From: CAYJLF01 sp964371055
Lineage (GTDB): Bacteria; Eisenbacteria; RBG-16-71-46; CAIMUX01
Assembly (NCBI GenBank): GCA_964371055.1
Contig: CAYJLF010000013.1
Coordinates: 101,216 to 165,215 of the forward strand
Length of the DNA stretch: 64,000 nt
Reading direction: 5' to 3'
Below are positions 31,169 through 39,040 of this stretch, in pieces; the stretch's first letter is position 1, and every line of letters starts with the position of its first letter. Both the position numbers and the translations under genes were made by a program. Below the pieces are notes generated by a model. The model was not told the origin of the DNA, did not search any database, and worked only from the letters and a program-made list of their open reading frames with translations.

Positions 31169-32623
31169 ATGCAGAAGATCGCGATGATCGGCACCGGGTA
31201 TGTCGGCCTCGTCACCGGGGCTTGCCTGGCGGATTTCGGCAACCGGGTCATCTGCGTCGACAGCGACGCGGACAAAGTCGAGCGGCTCAAGCAGGGCAAG
31301 CTGCCGTTCTACGAGTTCTCCCTGGGCGAGGTCGTGGCCCGCAACGTGGCGGAGGGGCGGCTGACCTTTACGACCGACCTGCCGTCGGCCGTCAAGTCGA
31401 GTCGAGTGATCTTCATCGCCGTCGGGACCCCGACCGGGGAGAATGGCGAAGCCGACCTTTCGCAGGTCTTCGCCGCCGCCCGCACGATTGCCGAGCACAT
31501 GAACGGCTACAAGCTTGTCGTGCAGAAGAGCACGGTGCCGGTCGGGACGGGCGAGAAGGTGCTGCGGACGATCGAGCAGCTGCTCAAGAAGAAGAAGGTC
31601 CCCTTCGATGTCGCCAGCAACCCGGAGTTCCTGCGCGAAGGCTCGGCGGTCGAGGACTTCATGCGGCCTGACCGCGTGGTCATCGGGACCTGGTCGAAGA
31701 AGGCGGAGGAGATCCTCTCCGACATCTACCGTCCCCTCTACCTGCTCGAGACGCCGATGGTGAAGACGACGGTGCAGACGGCCGAGTTGATCAAGTACGC
31801 CAGCAACGCGTTCCTCGCCACCAAGATCTCCTTCATCAACGAGATGGCCAACCTGTGCGAGGTGCTCGGCGCGGATGTCAAGGTCGTGGCCAAGGGGATG
31901 GGGCTGGACAAAAGGATCGGGCCGAAGTTCCTCCATGCCGGCCCCGGCTACGGCGGAAGCTGCTTCCCCAAGGACACCATGGCGCTGGCCGTCTTCGCGC
32001 GCGAGGCGAAGATGCCGAGCCGCATCGTCGACGCGACGATCGAGGTGAACTCCATTCAGCGCCTGAAGATGCTGGAGAAGATCGAGGCCGCGGTGCCGAA
32101 GCTGAAGGGGGCGACGATCGCCGTCCTCGGCCTCTCTTTCAAGCCGATGACGGACGATACCCGGTACTCCGTCGGCATCGACCTCTCCCATCTTCTGCAC
32201 GAGAAGGGGGCCAAGGTCCGGGTCTTCGATCCGGTCGCGATGGAGGTAGCGGCGGCCGACCTGCCGTCCGGCATCACCTTCGCGCAGGACTCCTATGACG
32301 CCGTTCGGGGCGCGGATGCCCTGGTCATCGCGACGGAATGGAATGAGTTCCGCATGCTGGACCTCACCCGCGTCAAACGCGCGATGCGCCAGCCGGTCGT
32401 GATCGACACGCGCAACATCTATGATCCGGCCACGATGGCCAAGGCCGGCTTCCGGCACACCGGCGTCGGGCGCGGGCGTTACATCCCGCGACGGGCGGGG
32501 GAGGGTTCGACGACGGCCGCCGTTCGGGCCGGGGATGGCAAGAGTGCTCGGGCGGGCAAGTCTGCCTCGGGGCGCGCCGCCGGCAAGCCCCGCGGCCGGA
32601 CCGGAAACGGAGAGACGGCATGA
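31169..32623 (+). CDS. ugd: UDP-glucose 6-dehydrogenase
   Basis: 484 residues; oxidises UDP-glucose to UDP-glucuronate with 2 NAD+. The Rossmann motif is I-G-T-G-Y-V-G-L at the N-terminus. The catalytic Cys265 sits in G-Y-G-G-S-C-F-P-K-D-T. The central helix and C-terminal UDP-binding domain follow. The ATG at 31169 has GGGGGAGG upstream. The last 45 residues are an Arg/Lys/Gly/Ala-rich low-complexity tail not usual in the family. The stop overlaps the next ATG. Confidence 0.94.
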   Translation: MQKIAMIGTGYVGLVTGACLADFGNRVICVDSDADKVERLKQGKLPFYEFSLGEVVARNVAEGRLTFTTDLPSAVKSSRVIFIAVGTPTGENGEADLSQVFAAARTIAEHMNGYKLVVQKSTVPVGTGEKVLRTIEQLLKKKKVPFDVASNPEFLREGSAVEDFMRPDRVVIGTWSKKAEEILSDIYRPLYLLETPMVKTTVQTAELIKYASNAFLATKISFINEMANLCEVLGADVKVVAKGMGLDKRIGPKFLHAGPGYGGSCFPKDTMALAVFAREAKMPSRIVDATIEVNSIQRLKMLEKIEAAVPKLKGATIAVLGLSFKPMTDDTRYSVGIDLSHLLHEKGAKVRVFDPVAMEVAAADLPSGITFAQDSYDAVRGADALVIATEWNEFRMLDLTRVKRAMRQPVVIDTRNIYDPATMAKAGFRHTGVGRGRYIPRRAGEGSTTAAVRAGDGKSARAGKSASGRAAGKPRGRTGNGETA

Positions 32624-33081
32624 AGCTGATCGATGGCGTCGCGGTCAAGCCGCTCCGTGTGATCCCGGATGAGAGGGGCTGGCTGATGGAGATCCTCCGG
32701 CGGGACGATCCCTTCTTCGCCCAGTTCGGACAGGTCTACCTCACCGTCGTCTATCCCGGTGTCGTGAAGGGCTGGCACTGGCACAAGAAGCAGAACGACC
32801 ACTTCTGCGTCGTGAAGGGGATGGCGAAGATCGTCCTCTACGATCGGCGCGAGGACTCACCGACCCACGGCCTCATCAACGAGTTCTTTCTCGGGGAGAG
32901 GAATCCCTCGCTGGTGGTGATTCCGCGCGGGGTGCTCCACGGCATGAAGGGCACCGGGACCGAACCGGCGTTTCTGATCAACACCGTGACCGAGCCGTAC
33001 AATCACGCCGAGCCTGACGAGTACCGCGTTTCGCCCCACACCGGCGAGATCCCTTACGACTGGACGCGACATGATGGCTGA
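32620..33081 (+). CDS. RmlC-like dTDP-4-dehydrorhamnose 3,5-epimerase-family cupin
   Basis: 153 residues with a cupin fold like RmlC: D-E-R-G-W-L-M-E near the start, then K-G-W-H-W-H-K-K-Q-N-D-H and P-R-G-V-L-H-G. It is shorter than the usual 180-residue RmlC. The family also contains sugar ketoisomerases (FdtA/WxcM-like), so the exact reaction is uncertain. It lies between ugd (4-base overlap) and rfbB (11-base overlap), which fits dTDP-sugar synthesis. Confidence 0.8.
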   Translation: MKLIDGVAVKPLRVIPDERGWLMEILRRDDPFFAQFGQVYLTVVYPGVVKGWHWHKKQNDHFCVVKGMAKIVLYDRREDSPTHGLINEFFLGERNPSLVVIPRGVLHGMKGTGTEPAFLINTVTEPYNHAEPDEYRVSPHTGEIPYDWTRHDG

Positions 33082-34156
33082 GGCCCCACCCCCACGGGTC
33101 GATCCGGCGGAGGGACGCTATCTCGTCACGGGCGGCGCCGGTTTCATCGGGAGCAACTTTGTCCACCTGCTGCTGGAGCGGCATCCCCACGTCCGGGTCA
33201 CGGTCTTCGACAAGCTCACCTACGCCGGCAACCCCGCGAACCTCGACCCGGTCCGCGGCGACCCGCGATTCAACTTCATCCACGGGGACATCGCTGATCC
33301 CGCCGCGGTCGAGGAGGCCCTGGCCGGCGGCTTCGACTTCGTGCTGAACTTCGCCGCCGAAACGCACGTCGATCGCTCGATCGGGGATCCGTCCTCCTTC
33401 GTGCGCACCGACGTCTTCGGCGTCTATACGCTGCTCGAGGCGGTGCGGAGGCATCCGGTCGGCCTCTTTGTGCAGATCTCGACGGATGAGGTCTATGGCG
33501 AAGTGATGGCCGGGGCGGCCGACGAGGAGGCGCCGCTCAAGCCGCGGAACCCCTATGCCGCCTCGAAAGCCGGCGGCGACCGGCTGGCCTTCTCGTACTG
33601 GGCGACCTACAACCTGCCGGTCGTCGTCACGCGCTGCTCCAACAACTATGGACCGTACCAGTACCCGGAGAAACTGATCCCTCTCTTCGTGACCAACGCG
33701 CTCGAGGACCAGAAGCTCCCGGTCTACGGCAGCGGGCGGAACACGCGGGACTGGATCCACGTGCGGGACCACGTCCGCGCCCTTCTCGCGATCCTCGGCG
33801 CGGGTGGGGTCGAAGGAGAGGTCTTCAACATCGGCGCGGGCAACGAGCACGACGTGCTCGCCATCGCCGACCGGTTGCTGCGCGCGCTCGACAAACCGGC
33901 GACGCTGCTGGCCCACGTCGTCGATCGACTCGGGCACGACCGGCGCTATGCCGTCGACTGGTCGAAGTTGCGGCAGCGGACCGGCTGGCGTCCCGAGACG
34001 GCGTTCGAGGACGGGCTGGCCGAAACCGCCGCCTGGTACCGGGCGCGACCCGACTGGTGGCGCCCGCTCAAGAGCGGCGAGTTCCTCGAGTACTATCGGC
34101 GGAACTACACTTTCCTCCCGGCCGGACCGGAACCGGAACGCGGGGAATCGGGTTGA
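33071..34156 (+). CDS. rfbB: dTDP-glucose 4,6-dehydratase
   Basis: 361 residues, extended SDR. NAD-binding G-G-A-G-F-I-G-S, catalytic T-D-E triad in S-T-D-E-V-Y-G, and Y-A-A-S-K active-site motif. The sequence N-N-Y-G-P-Y-Q-Y-P-E-K-L-I-P is diagnostic of RfbB. It makes dTDP-4-keto-6-deoxyglucose for surface polysaccharide. The reading frame overlaps the RmlC-like gene by 11 bases. No rmlA or rmlD is in the window. Confidence 0.95.
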   Translation: MMAEAPPPRVDPAEGRYLVTGGAGFIGSNFVHLLLERHPHVRVTVFDKLTYAGNPANLDPVRGDPRFNFIHGDIADPAAVEEALAGGFDFVLNFAAETHVDRSIGDPSSFVRTDVFGVYTLLEAVRRHPVGLFVQISTDEVYGEVMAGAADEEAPLKPRNPYAASKAGGDRLAFSYWATYNLPVVVTRCSNNYGPYQYPEKLIPLFVTNALEDQKLPVYGSGRNTRDWIHVRDHVRALLAILGAGGVEGEVFNIGAGNEHDVLAIADRLLRALDKPATLLAHVVDRLGHDRRYAVDWSKLRQRTGWRPETAFEDGLAETAAWYRARPDWWRPLKSGEFLEYYRRNYTFLPAGPEPERGESG

Positions 34157-34182
34157 CGGATCGGTCGCAAGATCGATAGCGT
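34153..34182 (+). promoter_or_regulatory. Predicted promoter before the SDR epimerase
   Basis: TTGACG at 34153-34158, an 18-base spacer and TAGCGT at 34177-34182, over the rfbB stop. Transcription would begin near 34189, only about 10 bases before the leader ATG at 34199. Confidence 0.55.
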
Positions 34183-34195
34183 GGGCGCCTGGTTC

Positions 34196-34240
34196 GGGAT
34201 GGAAACTGCCGGGATGGAAACTGCCGGGATGGAAGCTGTC
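34196..34240 (+). repeat. 15-base tandem repeat before the SDR epimerase
   Basis: Three head-to-tail copies of GGGATGGAAACTGCC: 34196-34210 and 34211-34225 are identical, and 34226-34240 differs at two bases. Each contains an ATG in the same frame. Confidence 0.9.
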
Positions 34241-34279
34241 GGCCGGAGTCAGGCCGAGGCGGGAGGAGAGGCAGACTGA
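34199..34279 (+). CDS. Putative leader ORF with M-E-T-A-G repeats
   Basis: 26 codons from ATG 34199 to TGA 34277-34279. The first 15 residues are M-E-T-A-G twice and M-E-A-V-G once, encoded by the 15-base repeat; the rest is Gly/Ala/Glu-rich. The TGA overlaps the CTG proposed as the epimerase start (CTGA), the same geometry as the pyrR leader ORF. There is no clear ribosome binding site; it may be translated nearly leaderless. Translation is unproved. Confidence 0.4.
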   Translation: METAGMETAGMEAVGRSQAEAGGEAD

Positions 34280-35307
34280 AGAAGCCGGTTCTAGTCACCG
34301 GAGGAGCCGGTTTCATCGGTTCCCACCTGGTCGAGGAACTCCTTCGTCGCGGTCATGACGTCCGTGTCCTGGACGATCTGTCCACCGGCTCTCTCGACAA
34401 TCTCTCCGCGGTGAAATCGGCTCCCGGCCTCGAGATCAGGATCGGCAGCTGCCGCGATCGCGAGTTCTTCCGCCGCGCGCTCGACGGCTGTGCGACGGTC
34501 TACCACCTGGCGGCCTCGGTCGGGGTGCGCCTGATCACGTCGGAACCGGCCGCCTGCCTTCGCAACAACATCGAGGGGGTCGAGAATCTGCTCGCCGGCG
34601 TGGCCGGCCAGACGCCGCTTCCGCGCATCCTCCTCTTCTCGAGTTCCGAGGTCTACGGCAAGTCCGATCGGGTTCCCCTCTCGGAGGAGGCCGACTTCGT
34701 GCTCGGCCCCACCGCGGTGCCGCGATGGTCGTATGCCTCCGGCAAGATCGTCGGGGAGTTCCTCGCCCTGGCCGAGCACCGGCTGAGCGGACTGCCGGTC
34801 ACGATCGTGCGCTGCTTCAACACCTGCGGACCGCGCCAGCGCGCGACCTACGGTATGGTCGTGCCGCGCTTCCTCGACCAGGCGCTGCGCGGCGAGCCGA
34901 TCACCGTCTACGGCGACGGCCGGCAATCCCGCTGTTTCACCTTCGTCGATGATGTCGTGGGCGGCGTGCTTCGCCTGGCGGAGACCCCGTCAGCCGTCGG
35001 CGAGGTCTTCAACCTCGGGACCGATCGCGAGACGACGATCCTGGATCTGGCCGAGCGGATTGTGGCGGCAACCGGGTCCTCGTCCGCGATCCGGTTCCTG
35101 CCGTATGCGGAGGCCTATGGCGCGCGATTCGAAGATATCCCCCGGCGCGTGCCCGACGTGACCAAACTCGAGCGGTTCACCGGCTTCCGGCCCGCGACCG
35201 ACCTGGACGAACTCCTGCGGATCACCCTGGCGGCCCGACGCAACGGCGACGACAGCCGGTGCGACCATGTCGCCGGGGCGGAGGCGGGGGCGCGGGAAGG
35301 ACTCTGA
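34276..35307 (+). CDS. NAD-dependent SDR nucleotide-sugar epimerase/dehydratase, CTG start
   Basis: 343 residues if it starts at CTG 34276. That start gives an intact Rossmann motif (V-L-V-T-G-G-A-G-F-I-G-S) and has GGGAGGAG at 34261-34268 at good spacing. No ATG, GTG or TTG lies in frame between the TAG at 34177 and this point. The next GTG (34411) would remove the cofactor site. The active-site Y-A-S-G-K and S-S-S-E-V-Y-G are present. It resembles UDP-glucose 4-epimerase and UDP-glucuronate decarboxylase; the substrate cannot be fixed from sequence. ugd upstream would supply UDP-glucuronate. Confidence 0.85.
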   Translation: MKKPVLVTGGAGFIGSHLVEELLRRGHDVRVLDDLSTGSLDNLSAVKSAPGLEIRIGSCRDREFFRRALDGCATVYHLAASVGVRLITSEPAACLRNNIEGVENLLAGVAGQTPLPRILLFSSSEVYGKSDRVPLSEEADFVLGPTAVPRWSYASGKIVGEFLALAEHRLSGLPVTIVRCFNTCGPRQRATYGMVVPRFLDQALRGEPITVYGDGRQSRCFTFVDDVVGGVLRLAETPSAVGEVFNLGTDRETTILDLAERIVAATGSSSAIRFLPYAEAYGARFEDIPRRVPDVTKLERFTGFRPATDLDELLRITLAARRNGDDSRCDHVAGAEAGAREGL

Positions 35308-35315
35308 CGGCGGTC

Positions 35316-36290
35316 GTGACGCAGGATTCCGTGCAAGCCTTCCCCCTCCTCTTGATTCCTCTTCTCTCTTTCGTCGTCACCGTGCTGGCGATTCCGTCGA
35401 TTTCGAGCCGACTGACGGGACCTGGGTGGTGGGACGAGCCCCGCGCGGACCGCCTGGCTCGACGCAGGGTCTCGCGCGCGGGGGGACTGGCCTGGGGGAT
35501 CGGAACCATCGGCGGATTGGCCGGCGCCCTCGTCTGGGGGAAAGTGGCCGACTCCGCTTCGGGGCCCGCGTCGGCTTCACCTCCGGGGCGCTTCATCGTC
35601 GTCACGATCTTGCTCGTGGGGGCCGGGCTCGTGCTGGGTCGACTGGACGACCGCGGTCGCCTCGGGGCCCGGTCGAAGCTTGCCTTGATCGCCGGATTGC
35701 CGGTGATCGCGCTCATCGCGTGGCTCCCGCTCTCCACCTGGCCGACGGGGCGCCTTTTGGTGGCGTATCCCTGCGCTCTCCTCCTCGGCGTCGCGCTCCA
35801 GATCTTCGACAACCACGATGCCGCGCTCGCTCTTGCCCTCTCTTTCGGATGCGCGGGAGTGGCGTTCTTCGCGCCTTGGATCGCCCCCGCCGCGCTGGCT
35901 CCGGCCGGCGCCGCGCTCGCCCTCCTCGGCTGGAACTGGCCGCCGGCCCGGCTCTACTTCGGCAATGTCGGGAGCGTCGCCGCCGGCCTGACGGCGGCCT
36001 GGCTCACGCTGGCGGTCGCGGCCCGGCCCACCGGGATTCCATCCCACTCCAGGGCCTCGGACTGGTGGCTCGCGCTCTTGCCGTTTTCGTGGCCCCTTCT
36101 GGACCTGGCGTTCGTCGTCGTGGCGCGCCGGCGGCGGGGCGTCTCGCCCTGGGTCGGGGGGACCGATCACACCGTCCACCGGCTGTCGCGGCGCATCGGT
36201 CCCACGCGCACCGCGCTCGTCCTCGGGCTGGTTCCGCTCCTGCTCGTGGCCGCGGGGCTCCTGCTGCGCCGCTTGACGATCGCGGAGTGA
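35316..36290 (+). CDS. Divergent PNPT-family (MraY/WecA-like) sugar-1-phosphate transferase
   Basis: 324 residues with about nine transmembrane segments. Family marks: D-R-L-A-R-R-R-V-S-R-A-G-G-L-A after the first helix, Asp111-Asp112 (L-D-D-R-G-R-L), and D-H-T-V-H-R-L-S-R-R near the end. Two usual motifs are altered. The N-x-x-D-G-x-D-G-L loop reads F-D-N-H-D-A-A-L (165-172), and the F-x-G-D-x-G-S motif reads F-G-N-V-G-S with Asn217 for Asp. It may have lost or changed activity. The likely role, attaching a sugar phosphate to a lipid carrier, fits the sugar operon. The GTG at 35316 is a weak start; a GTG at 35331 is an alternative. Confidence 0.65.
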   Translation: MTQDSVQAFPLLLIPLLSFVVTVLAIPSISSRLTGPGWWDEPRADRLARRRVSRAGGLAWGIGTIGGLAGALVWGKVADSASGPASASPPGRFIVVTILLVGAGLVLGRLDDRGRLGARSKLALIAGLPVIALIAWLPLSTWPTGRLLVAYPCALLLGVALQIFDNHDAALALALSFGCAGVAFFAPWIAPAALAPAGAALALLGWNWPPARLYFGNVGSVAAGLTAAWLTLAVAARPTGIPSHSRASDWWLALLPFSWPLLDLAFVVVARRRRGVSPWVGGTDHTVHRLSRRIGPTRTALVLGLVPLLLVAAGLLLRRLTIAE

Positions 36291-36367
36291 TCCGCCTCCG
36301 GGCGGGGCGAGCCACTTGCGCCTCGGCGCTCCCCGCCGGTCCCGCCGCCGGGGCCGCCCGCGACGCG

Positions 36368-36396
36368 TTGACCGCCGCAACGCAATGTGCTAGCTT
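36368..36396 (+). promoter_or_regulatory. Predicted serS promoter
   Basis: TTGACC at 36368-36373, a 17-base spacer and TAGCTT at 36391-36396. The transcript would start about 45 bases before the serS ATG. No T-box was seen. Confidence 0.6.
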
Positions 36397-36447
36397 CCGT
36401 TCCTGCAAGCAGTCAGCGGGGTCGCCGGGGACGGCGGAAGGGGAGGC

Positions 36448-37728
36448 ATGCACGACCTCAAGATGATCCGGTCCGAGCCGCAGCGGGTGCGTCGCGGCAT
36501 CGAGGCGAAGTTTGTGTCCCACGAACTCGACCGGATCCTGTTGCTCGACGAGGAGCGCCGGTCCCTGCTGACCGAGGTGGAGCGGAAGAAGGCCGAGCGC
36601 AACGCTCGTTCGCAGGAAGTTCCGCGGCGCAAAGCGGCCGGCGAGGACGCGAGCGAGCTTCTGGCGGAGATGAAGCGGCTGGCCGAGGCGATCAAGGAAG
36701 ACGACGCGCGGGTCCGCGAAGTCGAGATCGAACTGGAGTCGCTCCTGACCTGGCTTCCCAACCTGCCGCACGACTCCGTGCCGGTCGGCCCGGATGCCTC
36801 GCACAACGTCGAGATTCGCCGCTGGGGCGATCCGCGGGATCCCGCCGAAAAGGTCCGCCCACACTATGACCTGGCCGAAGAGCTCGGGATCATCGACTTC
36901 CGCCGCGCCGCGCGTCTTTCCGGCAGCGGGTTCGCGGTCTTTACCGGGGCCGGCGCCCGGCTCCGCAGCGCTCTCATCCGCTTCATGCTCGACACCCACG
37001 TCCGGGACGGGCACCTCGAGGTGAGCGCGCCGTATCTGGTGCGCCGCGAATGCATGTTCGGCACCGGCCAGTTGCCCAAGATGGAAGAGGACATGTACCG
37101 CTGCGAGGTCGACGACCTCTTCCTGATCCCGACCGCGGAGGTCTCGATCACCAACCTCTACCGCGAGGAGACGCTGGCCGAGTCGGATCTCCCGGTTCGC
37201 CTGGTGGGGTATTCGCCCTGCTTCCGGCGCGAAGCCGGCACCTACGGCAAGGAGACGCGCGGCCTCGTCCGTCTGCACCAGTTCGACAAGGTCGAGATGG
37301 TCCGGATCACGAGGCCGGAAGACTCGTACGAGGAGCTGGAACGGCTGGTCACTTCGGCGGAGCGCGTGCTGCAGGCGCTGGAGCTGCCTTATCGGGTCCT
37401 GGTCCTCGCCAGCGGCGACCTGTCGTTTGCCGCGGCCAAGTGTTACGACCTGGAGGCCTGGGCGCCGGCCGAAGGGCGCTGGCTCGAGGTCTCTTCCTGC
37501 AGCAACTTCGAGGCGTTCCAGGCGCGGCGCATCGGCGTCCGCTACCGGAGCGTCGCCGGGAAGCTGGAGTATCCCCACACGCTCAACGGGTCGGGGCTGG
37601 CGCTCCCGCGCATCCTCGTCGCCCTGCTCGAGACGCACCAGACCGCGCACGGTACGGTGCGGATTCCGGCCGCGCTGCAAGCGTACCTGGGCGGGCTGGA
37701 GGAGTTGAGGCCGGGTAACGGGCTCTGA
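36448..37728 (+). CDS. serS: Seryl-tRNA synthetase
   Basis: 426 residues, a standard bacterial SerRS that attaches Ser to tRNA-Ser (and to tRNA-Sec where present). The N-terminal long coiled coil (about 28-100) binds the tRNA variable arm. The class II core has T-A-E-V-S-I-T-N, motif 2 F-R-R-E-A-G-T-Y-G-K-E-T-R-G and a motif 3 region G-S-G-L-A-L-P-R. ATG 36448 has GGAAGGGGAGG upstream and its own promoter. It would also supply the serine for selenocysteine if the organism makes it. Confidence 0.97.
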   Translation: MHDLKMIRSEPQRVRRGIEAKFVSHELDRILLLDEERRSLLTEVERKKAERNARSQEVPRRKAAGEDASELLAEMKRLAEAIKEDDARVREVEIELESLLTWLPNLPHDSVPVGPDASHNVEIRRWGDPRDPAEKVRPHYDLAEELGIIDFRRAARLSGSGFAVFTGAGARLRSALIRFMLDTHVRDGHLEVSAPYLVRRECMFGTGQLPKMEEDMYRCEVDDLFLIPTAEVSITNLYREETLAESDLPVRLVGYSPCFRREAGTYGKETRGLVRLHQFDKVEMVRITRPEDSYEELERLVTSAERVLQALELPYRVLVLASGDLSFAAAKCYDLEAWAPAEGRWLEVSSCSNFEAFQARRIGVRYRSVAGKLEYPHTLNGSGLALPRILVALLETHQTAHGTVRIPAALQAYLGGLEELRPGNGL

Positions 37729-37749
37729 CGGAACGAGGAGGAGCGGCCG

Positions 37750-38973
37750 ATGCGGATGTCCCGGGCGACGCTGCCGCAGATCCTGCGGGCCTACCTCTTC
37801 TTCGGCACGCTCATCATGGTCGGTATGGTCAGCGTCTATACGACCAGCCTGATCAACCGCCTCAACCGGCAGTCACAGACCCTGTCGTACCTCTTTGCGC
37901 GTTTCAGTGCGGTTGCGACTCTCACCGCGATCGACAACCCCGAGGTCCGGCAGATCTTCGAGGATGTGGTCAAGCCCGGGATCGACTTCCCCCTGGTCCT
38001 GACCGACGAGCGGGGCACCCCGAGGGTCTGGAAACTGCCGGTCAAGGTCGACTCCACCGACACGGAGCGCCTGCGGGAGATCGTGCGTCGCTTCGACCGG
38101 CACAACGAACCGATCCCGATCCGGCGCCCCGGCGACGGCCGGGTCTTCGGTTACGTCCACTACGGCGAGCCGAGCCTGGTGCGCGAGTTACGGCTGGTGC
38201 CGGTGGTCCAGATCGCCGCCATCTTCCTCTTCATCGTCCTCGGGTACCTGGGTTACCGCAGCATCAAGACGAGCGAACAGCGGGCGATCTGGATCGGGCT
38301 GGCGAAGGAGACAGCGCACCAGCTCGGCACGCCGATCTCATCGCTGCTCGGCTGGGTGGAGCTCTTGCGCGAACGCCAGCTCGAATCGGATCGCGGGGAC
38401 GGCTCGGTTACCCTCCCCGAGTCGTTCCTGAACGAGATCCTCACCGAGATGGAGAACGACGCCGAGCGGCTGCAGAAGGTGGCCAATCGCTTCGGGCAGG
38501 TCGGCAGCCTGCCGCGCCTCGAGGTGCAGGACGTGGCTCCGATCGTGAGCGAGGCGGTCCGCTACTTCCGCCGCCGCATCCCTCATCTCGGCAAGGACGT
38601 CGAGATCCGCGAGCGGTACGAGCTGGTGCCGCCCGTGAGCGTGAACAAGGAACTGATCGAGTGGGTCGTCGAGAACGTCCTCAAGAACGCCGTCGACGCC
38701 TCGGACCGCGCCCGGGGGCTGATCGAGGTCGAGGTATCCCGCCGGCGCGAGACCGAGTCGGTCGAGGTGCGGATCACCGACCAGGGAAAGGGGATGACCA
38801 CGGCCGAAATGAAGCAGATCTTCGCTCCCGGCTTCACGACCAAGACCCGTGGCTGGGGACTCGGCCTGACCCTGGCCAAGCGGATCGTGGAGGAGTACCA
38901 CGGCGGCCGGATCTGGGTCGACCGCAGTTCACCGGGCGAGGGATCGACGGTTATCATCTCATTCCCGGCCTGA
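37750..38973 (+). CDS. PorY-like membrane sensor histidine kinase
   Basis: 407 residues. Two transmembrane helices (about 12-34 and 151-168) flank a periplasmic domain of some 115 residues. No HAMP is seen. The H-box is A-K-E-T-A-H-Q-L-G-T-P-I-S with His190, very like PorY of Porphyromonas, whose H-box lies at the same place. The ATPase part has N-V-L-K-N-A-V-D-A, D-Q-G-K-G-M and G-W-G-L-G-L-T-L. A PorX-like regulator follows 67 bases later, so the two probably form a two-component pair. In Bacteroidota PorXY controls type IX secretion genes. Confidence 0.85.
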   Translation: MRMSRATLPQILRAYLFFGTLIMVGMVSVYTTSLINRLNRQSQTLSYLFARFSAVATLTAIDNPEVRQIFEDVVKPGIDFPLVLTDERGTPRVWKLPVKVDSTDTERLREIVRRFDRHNEPIPIRRPGDGRVFGYVHYGEPSLVRELRLVPVVQIAAIFLFIVLGYLGYRSIKTSEQRAIWIGLAKETAHQLGTPISSLLGWVELLRERQLESDRGDGSVTLPESFLNEILTEMENDAERLQKVANRFGQVGSLPRLEVQDVAPIVSEAVRYFRRRIPHLGKDVEIRERYELVPPVSVNKELIEWVVENVLKNAVDASDRARGLIEVEVSRRRETESVEVRITDQGKGMTTAEMKQIFAPGFTTKTRGWGLGLTLAKRIVEEYHGGRIWVDRSSPGEGSTVIISFPA

Positions 38974-39040
38974 TCCCGGGAACCGCGGTCCGGCCGGCGC
39001 ATACGGGAGGTGGACGCAAACTCTCCACGGGAAGGTACCG

